Part shown: positions 1 through 7,677 of the stretch, piece by piece
Numbering within the stretch: the first letter of the stretch is position 1
How the letters are laid out: the number at the start of each line of letters is the position of its first letter
Source: CBFGRV01 sp965651265
Lineage (GTDB): Bacteria > Bacteroidota > Rhodothermia > Rhodothermales > VXPQ01
Assembly (NCBI GenBank): GCA_965651265.1
Contig: CBFGRV010000003.1
Coordinates: 53,748 to 117,747 of the forward strand
Direction of reading: 5' to 3'
Length of the DNA: 64,000 nt
The notes under the pieces: generated by a model
Told to the model about the DNA's origin: nothing
Seen by the model: only the letters and a program-made list of their open reading frames with translations
Databases searched by the model: none
Translations under genes and position numbers: made by a program

Positions 1-19
1 ACGGGTCCGTCCTCGTCAT
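1..19 (-). CDS. 5' end of next gene in the operon, truncated by window edge
   Basis: On the minus strand an ATG at 19-17 overlaps the TGA (18-16) of the HEPN-FHA gene in an ATGA arrangement, the classic sign of translational coupling. Only the first six codons (MTRTDP) are visible, so the product cannot be identified. In the actinobacterial locus that this cluster resembles, a PP2C phosphatase accompanies the kinase and FHA genes; that this gene is such a phosphatase is only a guess from context. Confidence 0.35.
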
Positions 20-1275
20 TGACCGCCCGAACCCGCACCGGGTCGACCTGGGGCGCTCTCGCGCTTGTTGAACCGCAGGCAGGCGTTGCCCAGATAGATC
101 AGATCCCCCGACTCCAGTGTTACGGGACGCCGCTTCACGGGGATGGGTACCGGGAAGCTCTCGCGTACTACGGAAGTGCCCGCCGTGCTGTTGTCGTCGC
201 GCACCACGAATTCGCCGCTGCGCTCGTCGAAGGTGATGGTGGCGTGGGCGCGAGAGACGGTTCGATTGATGCGCTGTAGGTCGTCCGGCAACCCCTCGTA
301 GTGATCGAACACCACGCGGTTGTAGCGGACGATCCGGCCCCGACGATCCGCTACCTGGCTCGTGCGCCCGATCGGCATCGGGCCGTCGCTCTTCAGCAGA
401 TACCACTCCTGCTCGGCCTTACCGTGCACTACGGCCAGCGTGGCCGTCGCGGCCTCTGCCCTTCGGTGCAGCTCGACGGCGTATGGGTCGGCGCCGTAGG
501 GCCAGGCCGCCTCGTGAAATCGGGTGCGGATGCGCAGGCGGTCTGCATCTCGGAGGCCCGCATTGGCCAGTTGGCGCCGCACGGCATCCCCGAAGGGTCG
601 CTCATGTCCCTCGATAGCCGATTCGAAAAGCAACTTCGTGGGCTCGTCGGGCGAGTGCAGGTGGATGGTGATGCCCTTGAGCGCCGGGTTGCTCCGGTGC
701 GGCTCGACGGCATCTTCCACGGCATCGAGGATGTCGCGCCGAAGCTCGAGCGGCTCGAGGGCGAGGCTGCGTCCGACCCCCGAACCCGAGCCCGTCAACT
801 CAGCCTTCATCAGCTCGAGGACCTGCGGCTCGAGCCGGTCGGCCTCCTCATCGGCCCCAACAGCGCGGAGCAGGTGGATGGTATCCTCGAGCGCCCGTCG
901 GGTCTCCGCCGCGGTCAGATCCGCCTGATGAGCCCATTTCGTACGCACTTCCTTCAGCAAACTCGCCCGACTGCGTCCCTCATGTCCGATCTCCCGGAAG
1001 CTCCGGAAGTACCTCTTATATATGAGCATCAACAGATCGCTCGTATCCCAACGCTCCGGAGGCTTGTCGTGGAGGACGCTGCGGGCTTCGGCCACCCAAT
1101 CGGGGCCGTAGGCCTCGTGCATCTCCCTCTCGACGAACGGCCTCAACACGTCATACAGTAAATCCAGGGCATCACCTATGAGCGCTCGATATGAGGGCTG
1201 TGCGTCCAAGGGTGGATCGGTACGTGATCGATGGTGGAGAATCGGTCTCGCGTGGCCGGCGTTCGGGCCGTGCAA
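16..1275 (-). CDS. Swt1-type HEPN domain fused to C-terminal FHA domain
   Basis: The N-terminal part (about residues 30-150) matches the Swt1-family HEPN fold and holds an R-x4-H motif, Arg111...His116 in RTKWAH, the signature of HEPN ribonucleases. The C-terminal part (about 295-405) is a forkhead-associated domain with the IGR, SRAH and Asn signatures that bind phosphothreonine. The middle (about 180-290) is not recognised. The farthest-upstream start is a TTG at 1275, overlapping the preceding RodA-PBP gene by about 100 bases; the next in-frame candidates (GTG/TTG near residues 43-44, ATG at 1122) would cut into the first HEPN helix, so the start is unresolved. It is the last complete gene of a minus-strand cluster with a Ser/Thr kinase and a second FHA protein. 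Inference: phosphorylation by the cluster kinase may recruit or control a HEPN nuclease. Confidence 0.8.
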   Translation of the reverse strand: MHGPNAGHARPILHHRSRTDPPLDAQPSYRALIGDALDLLYDVLRPFVEREMHEAYGPDWVAEARSVLHDKPPERWDTSDLLMLIYKRYFRSFREIGHEGRSRASLLKEVRTKWAHQADLTAAETRRALEDTIHLLRAVGADEEADRLEPQVLELMKAELTGSGSGVGRSLALEPLELRRDILDAVEDAVEPHRSNPALKGITIHLHSPDEPTKLLFESAIEGHERPFGDAVRRQLANAGLRDADRLRIRTRFHEAAWPYGADPYAVELHRRAEAATATLAVVHGKAEQEWYLLKSDGPMPIGRTSQVADRRGRIVRYNRVVFDHYEGLPDDLQRINRTVSRAHATITFDERSGEFVVRDDNSTAGTSVVRESFPVPIPVKRRPVTLESGDLIYLGNACLRFNKRESAPGRPGAGSGGQ

Positions 1276-4200
1276 CTACTTCGGAGATGATGCCAAGATC
1301 GGCGGCCGCTTCGATGATCGCGCGGGCGATCGGAGCGGCAACGACACTGCCCGAGCCGCCCTCCTCGACGAGCACGCCGACGGCGATCTTTCGACGTGAG
1401 CCGCCCGAAACAGATCCCCGACTCCCCGGGGGAGCCGCTCCTGCGTGCGCCGGATCCAGGTCGTACGGCGCGAACGCCGCAAACCAGGCATGATTGTTCT
1501 TGCCGTCTTCCTCGGCCGTCCCTGTCTTCCCGGCGATGGGCACGCGTGCATCTCGAAGCGATCTGGCCGTCCCGTGCGGATCGGTGACGACGCCGCGCAT
1601 CGCCGAAGCGAGTAGGTGCAGCTGCTCCGGACGAAGATCAAACGTCAGCTCCGCGGCTTGATGGGCAGCCGTCACGCGCGCATCGCGGCCTGCAAAAGAG
1701 GCAGCGACGGAATGCGGCGCGCGCACCCATCGGGGCCGCACCACCCGCCCTCCGTTCGCCACCGTGGCGGCCACACGCGCGACCTGCAGCGGACCGCCCA
1801 CGATGGGCCCCTGACCAAAGCCGACCTGGCGGAGGTTGTCCGGCGCGTTGAGCAGCACGAGTTTCGCTCGCCGGTCTAGCCCGGGTGGACCCAGCCGAAA
1901 TCCAAACGACTCGAGCGCATCGAGCAGCCTCTCCGCACCGACCACGTCATGCGCCAGGGCGGCGAAGTACACATTCGACGAGGAGACGATGGCCCGCCGT
2001 AGCCCCACGGTACCCGTCGGCTCGCCGCGCCGCGCATAACGATCCGACGCGCGCACGAGGTGCGTCCAACCACCGCTCGATGGCGCCGCCGACAGCGCTG
2101 CCATGGCCGTGACCAGCTTGAAGGTCGATCCCGGCGGCTTCGCGCCCTGCCCGAAGCCTCGGTCGAACGCGAATGGATCGCCGTGAAGCGTGGAGGGATC
2201 ATCGAGGTTTGGCGGAGGATGCGTGACCGACGCCAGCACCTCGCCCGTCGATGCATCGATCACGACAGCGGACGAGATCAGACCGGCGGCCGTCTTCTCT
2301 GCAAGGATTTCGCTCACGGCCTGCTGCAAGTGGATGTCGATGGTCAGCTGAAGGTCGCGATTCCGTGCCAGCATCGACCGGGCGGCGCGCGAACGCCGGC
2401 GACTGCCGATCAGCGGAAGTAAGTCGTGATAGTCGTATCGGATCACCTCCTTGCCATCCACCGGTACAGGCTGAGGGCGGTTGTCGTAGCCGCGCAGATA
2501 GGACAGGAAACGATGCTCCGCGAAAAGGCTGTTGTCGGCGCCCCACTTGACGCGCCGATTGACGTCGCCGAGAAGGTAGAAGGTCGATGGGGCAAATGGA
2601 TAAATCCGGCCGCGCGGATCTTCGGCGTCGATGGCGGCGCGCACGGAATCCGGAAGCACCTCCGAACGACCGCTGTCAATGGCGAGAATGATGCCGTTGC
2701 GGTCGCGGATCGTTCCGCGGCCCAGCACCTCCCTCGCTGCAAAAATCCGGGGGTTGTAGGCAAAGGCACGCTCACCGGATGCCCGTGGCACGAGCGTCGG
2801 CCTCACCGCCAGGTCATCCGCCCGGATCAGCTGGATATCCGCCGCGCGCCATCCGACCGCCGCTAGCAGCACGAAAGCCGCGGCAGACGCCACCCGCATC
2901 GGCATCCCGAACTTCTCATCCACGGATGCATCCGCCGACTCCGTGCGTGCGGAGACCGCCGCAATCAGGCCGAGAAGCGCGAAGTTGACGATCATCGACG
3001 ATTTCCCGTAGCTGAGGAACGGCGTCACGATTCCGGAGAGGGGAGCCAGGCCCGTCGTGCCTCCCGCGATCAGGAACAGTTGGAAGAGCAGCATCAGCCC
3101 CGCGCCGCCCGCCAGGAAGACGCCCAGAACCGCCGGCGAGCGCCGCGCGATCAGAAAGATGCGCACGAAAAGCGCCGTGTAGAGGATCAGGATGGCCAGG
3201 AGTCCGGCAAGTCCCAGCTCCTCGCCGAGCGCCGGGAGCACCATGTCCGTGTGCGCCGCCGGAACCGCCGATGTGCTGCCCATCCCGAGCCCTGTCCCGA
3301 GCGGCCCGCCCGATGCCATCGCCCAGTAGGCGTGCGCCAGGTGCTCACCACCGGTGACGTGGTTGCTCCAGGGCGATAGCAGCATGCTCATCCGGTCCGC
3401 CACGATCGGCACCGCGCCCGTCGCGTAGATGACCCAGAACCCGCCCAGCATCGCGGCGAAACCGGCCGCAGAAGCCCACCATCGCCCACGAGCCGTCGCA
3501 TAGAGCACGAGAAATGTACTGCCGAGGACGAGCGCCGGCCCCATGTCGCGCAGCACGAAGCACGAGGCCAGGGTCAGCGCCACGCCGGCGGTCACGGGCC
3601 ACACGTCGCGCAACCGCGGTACATCCACCCGTCTCAGCCAGCGCGGGAGTGCCCGGCGCTCGCGCAGCTCGCGCAGGAATCGCCAGTTCCGGGCGAAATA
3701 GCCTGCCATGAAGAGCATCAGGCAGAGCTTCACGATCTCCATCGGCTGGATGCGGCCAAGGCCCGGCAGCTCGAGGTTGACGCGCGCACCGCTTCCGATG
3801 GGCCCCGACCCGATGGCGTACATCACGAAGACCGTCGCAAGGGCTCCCACGAGCCAGACGCCGTGCTGCCGGCGCCAGAATTTGCTTCGGATGTCGACGA
3901 GGCTTGCCGCCAGAAAGGCTCCCCACCCCGCTGCCGTCCCGATCGCGAAGGGCCACCCGAGAGCCACGCCGCCGATGCTCATCATCAGGAGCATCCCGAG
4001 ACCCGTCATCAGGTGTAGAAGCGGCAGGAGGATCGGATCGGCCGCGTGACGGCGCGCCATCCAGACGCCGTGCACGATATAGGGCGGCGCCAGAAAGGCC
4101 GCCACCATCCACCAGATGCTCCTCCATCCCGCTCCGGATTCCGATCCGCTCGACGCGCCAGGCTCCGCGCCCATTGCCCCGGCAACGAGCGCCACGCCCA

Positions 4201-4285
4201 CCATCACAACGACAGTCGACGCGGCGAGGAGCCGGCGCTCCTTGAAGCGGCGACTCAGAATGGCTTGCTCGATAGGTGCAATCAT
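1172..4285 (-). CDS. RodA/FtsW-class-B penicillin-binding protein fusion
   Basis: A single 1037-residue chain joins a polytopic SEDS glycosyltransferase (about residues 15-445) to a class B PBP transpeptidase (about 480-1010). SEDS signs are many hydrophobic helices, DMGPALVL and the PFLSYGKSS motif near residue 430. The transpeptidase has all three active-site boxes: Ser720-x-x-Lys723 (GSTFK), Ser769-Ser-Asn771, and Lys920-Thr-Gly-Thr. It should polymerise and cross-link peptidoglycan at the inner membrane in elongation or division. SEDS and PBP partners are normally separate genes (rodA/pbpA, ftsW/ftsI); the fusion is in frame and every catalytic motif is present. It lies between two FHA-domain genes, 15 bases after a tiny membrane ORF, and its stop overlaps the next gene. 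Choosing RodA over FtsW is not possible from sequence alone. The ATG at 4285 lacks a clear ribosome-binding site. Confidence 0.93.
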   Translation of the reverse strand: MIAPIEQAILSRRFKERRLLAASTVVVMVGVALVAGAMGAEPGASSGSESGAGWRSIWWMVAAFLAPPYIVHGVWMARRHAADPILLPLLHLMTGLGMLLMMSIGGVALGWPFAIGTAAGWGAFLAASLVDIRSKFWRRQHGVWLVGALATVFVMYAIGSGPIGSGARVNLELPGLGRIQPMEIVKLCLMLFMAGYFARNWRFLRELRERRALPRWLRRVDVPRLRDVWPVTAGVALTLASCFVLRDMGPALVLGSTFLVLYATARGRWWASAAGFAAMLGGFWVIYATGAVPIVADRMSMLLSPWSNHVTGGEHLAHAYWAMASGGPLGTGLGMGSTSAVPAAHTDMVLPALGEELGLAGLLAILILYTALFVRIFLIARRSPAVLGVFLAGGAGLMLLFQLFLIAGGTTGLAPLSGIVTPFLSYGKSSMIVNFALLGLIAAVSARTESADASVDEKFGMPMRVASAAAFVLLAAVGWRAADIQLIRADDLAVRPTLVPRASGERAFAYNPRIFAAREVLGRGTIRDRNGIILAIDSGRSEVLPDSVRAAIDAEDPRGRIYPFAPSTFYLLGDVNRRVKWGADNSLFAEHRFLSYLRGYDNRPQPVPVDGKEVIRYDYHDLLPLIGSRRRSRAARSMLARNRDLQLTIDIHLQQAVSEILAEKTAAGLISSAVVIDASTGEVLASVTHPPPNLDDPSTLHGDPFAFDRGFGQGAKPPGSTFKLVTAMAALSAAPSSGGWTHLVRASDRYARRGEPTGTVGLRRAIVSSSNVYFAALAHDVVGAERLLDALESFGFRLGPPGLDRRAKLVLLNAPDNLRQVGFGQGPIVGGPLQVARVAATVANGGRVVRPRWVRAPHSVAASFAGRDARVTAAHQAAELTFDLRPEQLHLLASAMRGVVTDPHGTARSLRDARVPIAGKTGTAEEDGKNNHAWFAAFAPYDLDPAHAGAAPPGSRGSVSGGSRRKIAVGVLVEEGGSGSVVAAPIARAIIEAAADLGIISEVVARPERRPRETDSPPSITYRSTLGRTALISSAHR

Positions 4286-4300
4286 GGCACTGGGCCGCCG

Positions 4301-4411
4301 CTACGAAGGGCGCCCGGAAACCGAATCGTGGAGAAACCGAAGGGCCAGGCCTGCGAGCAGGATCAGAAAGACGTAATGCCCGGCGTCGTATAGAAAAGTC
4401 GTCCAGCTCAT
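4301..4411 (-). CDS. 36-residue single-pass membrane peptide
   Basis: A 36-codon frame begins with ATG at 4411, five bases after the FhaA-like stop, and ends 15 bases before the RodA-PBP start. It has one hydrophobic segment (YVFLILLAGLALRFL) followed by a short polar tail. In actinobacterial loci the gene between fhaA and the rodA part is fhaB, whose protein starts with one transmembrane helix before its FHA domain. This ORF occupies a matching place but has no FHA domain. It could be an independent regulator of the synthase, a shrunken FhaB-like anchor, or spurious. The tight spacing on both sides favours a real gene; length alone gives little statistical support. Confidence 0.5.
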   Translation of the reverse strand: MSWTTFLYDAGHYVFLILLAGLALRFLHDSVSGRPS

Positions 4412-4416
4412 CTGCG

Positions 4417-5517
4417 TCAGTGGGGCTCGTCGGTGCCCTGTTCCGGCTCGAGAGCCTCGAACTGGATGATGACGGCATCGGCCAGATTGATTTCGGCGCG
4501 GGAAGGGAGCCCGTGCCACTCTCCCGACGGCTCGAGCAGCTTGCCGTTCACGCGCGTACCGAAGCGGCCGAGGTTCTTGATCTGGAACGAGGCGCCGTCG
4601 CGGCGAATCACGACGTGCTCGCGCGAAACGTCCGCCTGGGTTCTTAGGGGGATATCGAGCTCGATGCCCGACGGCTCGTCGTGGCGGCCGATCACGACGC
4701 GCCGCTTCTCGAAATAGAAGGTGTGGCGCCCCTCGCGATCTTCGTACTCGAGACGTGCGACCGCGCCGGCGGGAGCGCTCTCCCTGTCTGCATCTTTCCG
4801 CTTGCGCACACCTTTCCGCTCTCGGGAAGGATGGACGTCCTGCTGATGGGCGTCGTCTTCTTCTCGCGGGCTAATGACCGGCGTGGTGATGCTCGTCGAA
4901 CCCGCGGCAGACGATGCGCCCGGATCTCCGGCACCGTCTCCGAAGGAGGCCGTGCCGTCTCGAACGGCACCCGTGCCGCGGTCCTGTTCGCCTACCCGTC
5001 CGAGCCCGCCGGGTGGCGTGATCAGAATGGTCTCGAACCCCCCGTCCGGCTTGCGCGTCGTGCGACGCCGGAGATACAGCCCGGTATCCCCGCGCATCAC
5101 CGGCGAGATCCTTCCGCCGAAGTCCGTTTCGACGGCCAGATAGTCGATCCGCGCCGAGGGTTCCGCCGCCACGAGCACATCGATGGCCCACTCTTCGCCC
5201 GAGCGCTCGATACGCTGCGCGCCGGGCACGAGCCGCCGCAGCCGGTGGTCGGGATAGAAAAGACGAAGCAGCGGCCGGAACAGCCGCCCGAAGATCCCTC
5301 CGGCCGGCGGATTGAGCCTCTCGAGTTCCCCATCCAGCCGCTGCCTCGCCTGCGTTTTGATGCGCGATAAAATGGGCTCCAACTCCCGATAGGCATCGGG
5401 GTGGATCAGCACGTCGTAGACCGTCGGCACGAGCACGATGTCCGTGTCGAGCGGCTCGTGCGCATCGTGCATGGCCTGAACGATGCTCTCGACGATATCG
5501 CGTGCGGTGGGACGCAT
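4417..5517 (-). CDS. FhaA-like protein: DUF3662-type N-terminus and C-terminal FHA domain
   Basis: This 366-residue cytoplasmic protein has an N-terminal region (about 1-120) resembling the FhaA N-terminal domain: a helix, then a VLVPTVYDV strand and an acidic/basic helix. A low-complexity charged linker (about 170-240) follows, and then a C-terminal FHA domain (about 258-355) with the IGR, SREH and NG signatures of phosphothreonine binding. In actinobacteria FhaA binds phosphorylated partners in the kinase/MviN/RodA network of cell-wall synthesis. Here the gene lies between a lytic transglycosylase and the RodA-PBP fusion in the same cluster as a membrane Ser/Thr kinase, which supports a similar adaptor role. 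Start at ATG 5517. Homology of the N-terminal domain to DUF3662 is judged by pattern and is less certain than the FHA domain. Confidence 0.82.
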   Translation of the reverse strand: MRPTARDIVESIVQAMHDAHEPLDTDIVLVPTVYDVLIHPDAYRELEPILSRIKTQARQRLDGELERLNPPAGGIFGRLFRPLLRLFYPDHRLRRLVPGAQRIERSGEEWAIDVLVAAEPSARIDYLAVETDFGGRISPVMRGDTGLYLRRRTTRKPDGGFETILITPPGGLGRVGEQDRGTGAVRDGTASFGDGAGDPGASSAAGSTSITTPVISPREEDDAHQQDVHPSRERKGVRKRKDADRESAPAGAVARLEYEDREGRHTFYFEKRRVVIGRHDEPSGIELDIPLRTQADVSREHVVIRRDGASFQIKNLGRFGTRVNGKLLEPSGEWHGLPSRAEINLADAVIIQFEALEPEQGTDEPH

Positions 5518-5525
5518 TTGGGAAA

Positions 5526-5553
5526 GGCTGCTGGTCGCTTGTTACTGGTGGTG
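5526..5553. repeat. heptad-period intergenic repeat (copy 1)
   Basis: The 51-base gap between the FhaA-like and transglycosylase genes reads as four consecutive 7-mers on the plus strand: GGCTGCT, GGTCGCT, TGTTACT, GGTGGTG. They follow the degenerate consensus GGTTGCT seen in copies at 7532 and 55435. No coding or terminator role is evident. Confidence 0.5.
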
Positions 5554-5568
5554 TGAACCGGGAACGAA

Positions 5569-7527
5569 TCAGGGCACGAAGACGGCCAGGCGCTGGCCGA
5601 CCCGAATGACGTCGGTACGAAGCGCATTCCACTTCCGCAGCTCAGCCGCCGTGGCGCCGTACCGTCGCGCAATCGACGTCAGCGTGTCCCCCCGCTTCAC
5701 CCGATAAGAAATCCAGCGCTGCCGCTCGCCGCCGGAGGGCCGGCTCTCGCCCGGGTAGATCGTGAGGGCCTGTCCGGCATAGATCCGGCTGGATGAGAGG
5801 CTGTTCCACCGCTTCAGATCCGCAACCGTCACGCCGTACTCTCGGGCGATGTTCGTCAGATTGTCGCCCCGGCGCACCGTGTAGCGAACGCGAAGGGCGG
5901 CGCCCGACGACTCGCTGGAGCTCGACCTCACCACACGTTCGGTCGAATCCATATCATCCCCCGAACTGGGGCCTGCTGTCGTCGTGAGTGAAGCCAGACG
6001 TACGGGCGTGGCGCCGCGGGTACTCGGCTCCACGGGCACAGCCAGCTTCTGGCCCGGATGAATCAGCGATCCTCGGATCGAATTGTATGCGCGCAGATCC
6101 GCGACCGTCGTGCCATACCTACTAGCGATCTTCGACAGCGACTCACCGCGACGAACGGTGTGCTCCACGATGCTCCGGCGCTTTTCCGCGGGTAACTCTG
6201 CATAGGCAAGCTGGAACAGGTCGGCTCTACCGGCGGGCACCCGAAGCCGGTACCCCGAGGGCGGCAGGATCTGTCGCGTCAGCTCCGGATTGAGCTCGCG
6301 AAGCTCCTCCACACTCGCCCCGGCGAGCTCGGCCGCTACCTGAACATCCATCGGCCCCTCCACCTCGACCACGTCGAATTCGTACGCGGGTCCAGGCTCC
6401 ACCCTGGAGAGGCCGAAGGATGCAGGATCGGTCGCCACCATGCGGGCGGCAATGTACATGGGGACATAATTGCGCGTCTCGCGCGGAAGCTCATCGTAGA
6501 TGTCCCAGAAGGAAGCCTTGCGGCCGTGCCGCGCCTGGAAGCGATCCGCGGCGCGTCGCACGCGCGTGGGGCCACAATTGTAGGCCGCAAGCGCGAGATG
6601 CCAGTCGCCGAACATGTCGTACAGGTCGCGAAGATGGCGGGCGGCGGCGCGGGTCGACTTGATCGGATCGGAGCGCTCATCCACCCAGTGCGTGATCTCG
6701 AGCCCGTAGGCCCTCCCCGTCGCGGGCATAAACTGCCACATCCCACCGGCGCCCACCCTGCTCCGGGCTTTCGGATTGAGACCGCTCTCGATCATCGCCA
6801 GATACTTGAGCTCATCCGGCAGCCCCTCTTCCCGGAAAATGGTCTCGATCATGGGAAAGTAGGTGCCGCTTCTGCGCATCCACGGGTAGATGTGTCGATC
6901 CGGGCTCTTCTGGAGGTAGCGCACGCTCTGTTCGACAAGCCGATTGGTCGTCATGGGGATGGTGCCACCAAGCCGCACCACCTCGGGCAGCGCGATGTCT
7001 TCCTCGAGCGGACGGTCGACCTCGTTGAGGGCCGCGAACATCTCGTCGCGCAGGCGGAAGATCTCTCCGTATTCGACCGACGTCGTGTCGATGGTGCCGT
7101 AGTGCGATTCGTAGGCGGTGATGACGGATCGGTAGAGCTCTCGGATCTCGGGATCGTCGGATGCGGCGAGACCGCCGTTGGGCGAGCCCATGAGGATGCG
7201 GGCATGATCCATGGCTTCATCGAGCGCGCTTTCGATGCCCGCTCGATCGCCGCGGGCTTCGGCGCGCAGCATCTCCGCCAGGGCCGCGTAGGCTGCCGCT
7301 TTATGCTCGATCACCGCGGCATCATTAAGCCGGACCGCTGCCCTCACATTACGAGACTCCGAATCCGACACTCCGGTCGCGGCTGCATCATTCCCTCGCT
7401 CGCTCGGCATGGCCCGGCCGGAGCCGCTCCATCCTCCGGTACCGTTTTGCGCTCCTTTGGACGAGCCGCATGCGGAGACGAGGATGGAAACGAACAGGCA
7501 GAACGATAGGGTGGAAGCAATCCGCAT
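5569..7527 (-). CDS. lipoprotein lytic transglycosylase with three LysM domains (MltD-like)
   Basis: From ATG 7527 the protein is 652 residues and starts with a lipoprotein signal ending in a VSAC lipobox (Cys20), giving a better start than the upstream in-frame candidate at 7593. The central SLT domain (about residues 215-360) has the family-1 transglycosylase signatures: AMIESGL with the catalytic Glu, GMWQFMPATG and ALAAYNCGP. Three LysM domains follow (about 445-490, 535-580, 605-650), each starting with V-R/K-RGD/E and ending in a GQ turn. It should be anchored in the outer membrane and cleave peptidoglycan glycan strands, leaving 1,6-anhydro ends. Such cutting makes the stripped glycan that SPOR domains bind, which links it to the SPOR-bearing kinase in the same cluster. 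Length and layout fit MltD. Confidence 0.93.
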   Translation of the reverse strand: MRIASTLSFCLFVSILVSACGSSKGAQNGTGGWSGSGRAMPSERGNDAAATGVSDSESRNVRAAVRLNDAAVIEHKAAAYAALAEMLRAEARGDRAGIESALDEAMDHARILMGSPNGGLAASDDPEIRELYRSVITAYESHYGTIDTTSVEYGEIFRLRDEMFAALNEVDRPLEEDIALPEVVRLGGTIPMTTNRLVEQSVRYLQKSPDRHIYPWMRRSGTYFPMIETIFREEGLPDELKYLAMIESGLNPKARSRVGAGGMWQFMPATGRAYGLEITHWVDERSDPIKSTRAAARHLRDLYDMFGDWHLALAAYNCGPTRVRRAADRFQARHGRKASFWDIYDELPRETRNYVPMYIAARMVATDPASFGLSRVEPGPAYEFDVVEVEGPMDVQVAAELAGASVEELRELNPELTRQILPPSGYRLRVPAGRADLFQLAYAELPAEKRRSIVEHTVRRGESLSKIASRYGTTVADLRAYNSIRGSLIHPGQKLAVPVEPSTRGATPVRLASLTTTAGPSSGDDMDSTERVVRSSSSESSGAALRVRYTVRRGDNLTNIAREYGVTVADLKRWNSLSSSRIYAGQALTIYPGESRPSGGERQRWISYRVKRGDTLTSIARRYGATAAELRKWNALRTDVIRVGQRLAVFVP

Positions 7528-7531
7528 CGGT

Positions 7532-7566
7532 GGTTGCTGGATTCTGGTTGCTGGATGCTGATTTCC
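7532..7566. repeat. heptad-period intergenic repeat (copy 2)
   Basis: Five consecutive 7-mers occur just upstream of the transglycosylase start: GGTTGCT, GGATTCT, GGTTGCT, GGATGCT, GATTTCC. This is the clearest copy of the degenerate heptad family. It lies in the 150-base gap between the sigma-54 activator and transglycosylase genes, and no promoter or terminator reading fits it better. Confidence 0.6.
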
Positions 7567-7677
7567 GAGCAAGACTACAAAGGCCAGACCCAATTCGTCC
7601 GCCAGAGGAGGCAGGCCTGCTCACAACGATTTTTGCGAACTAACCTGCGACGCAAACGAAAAAATTTTCGGGAGTGA

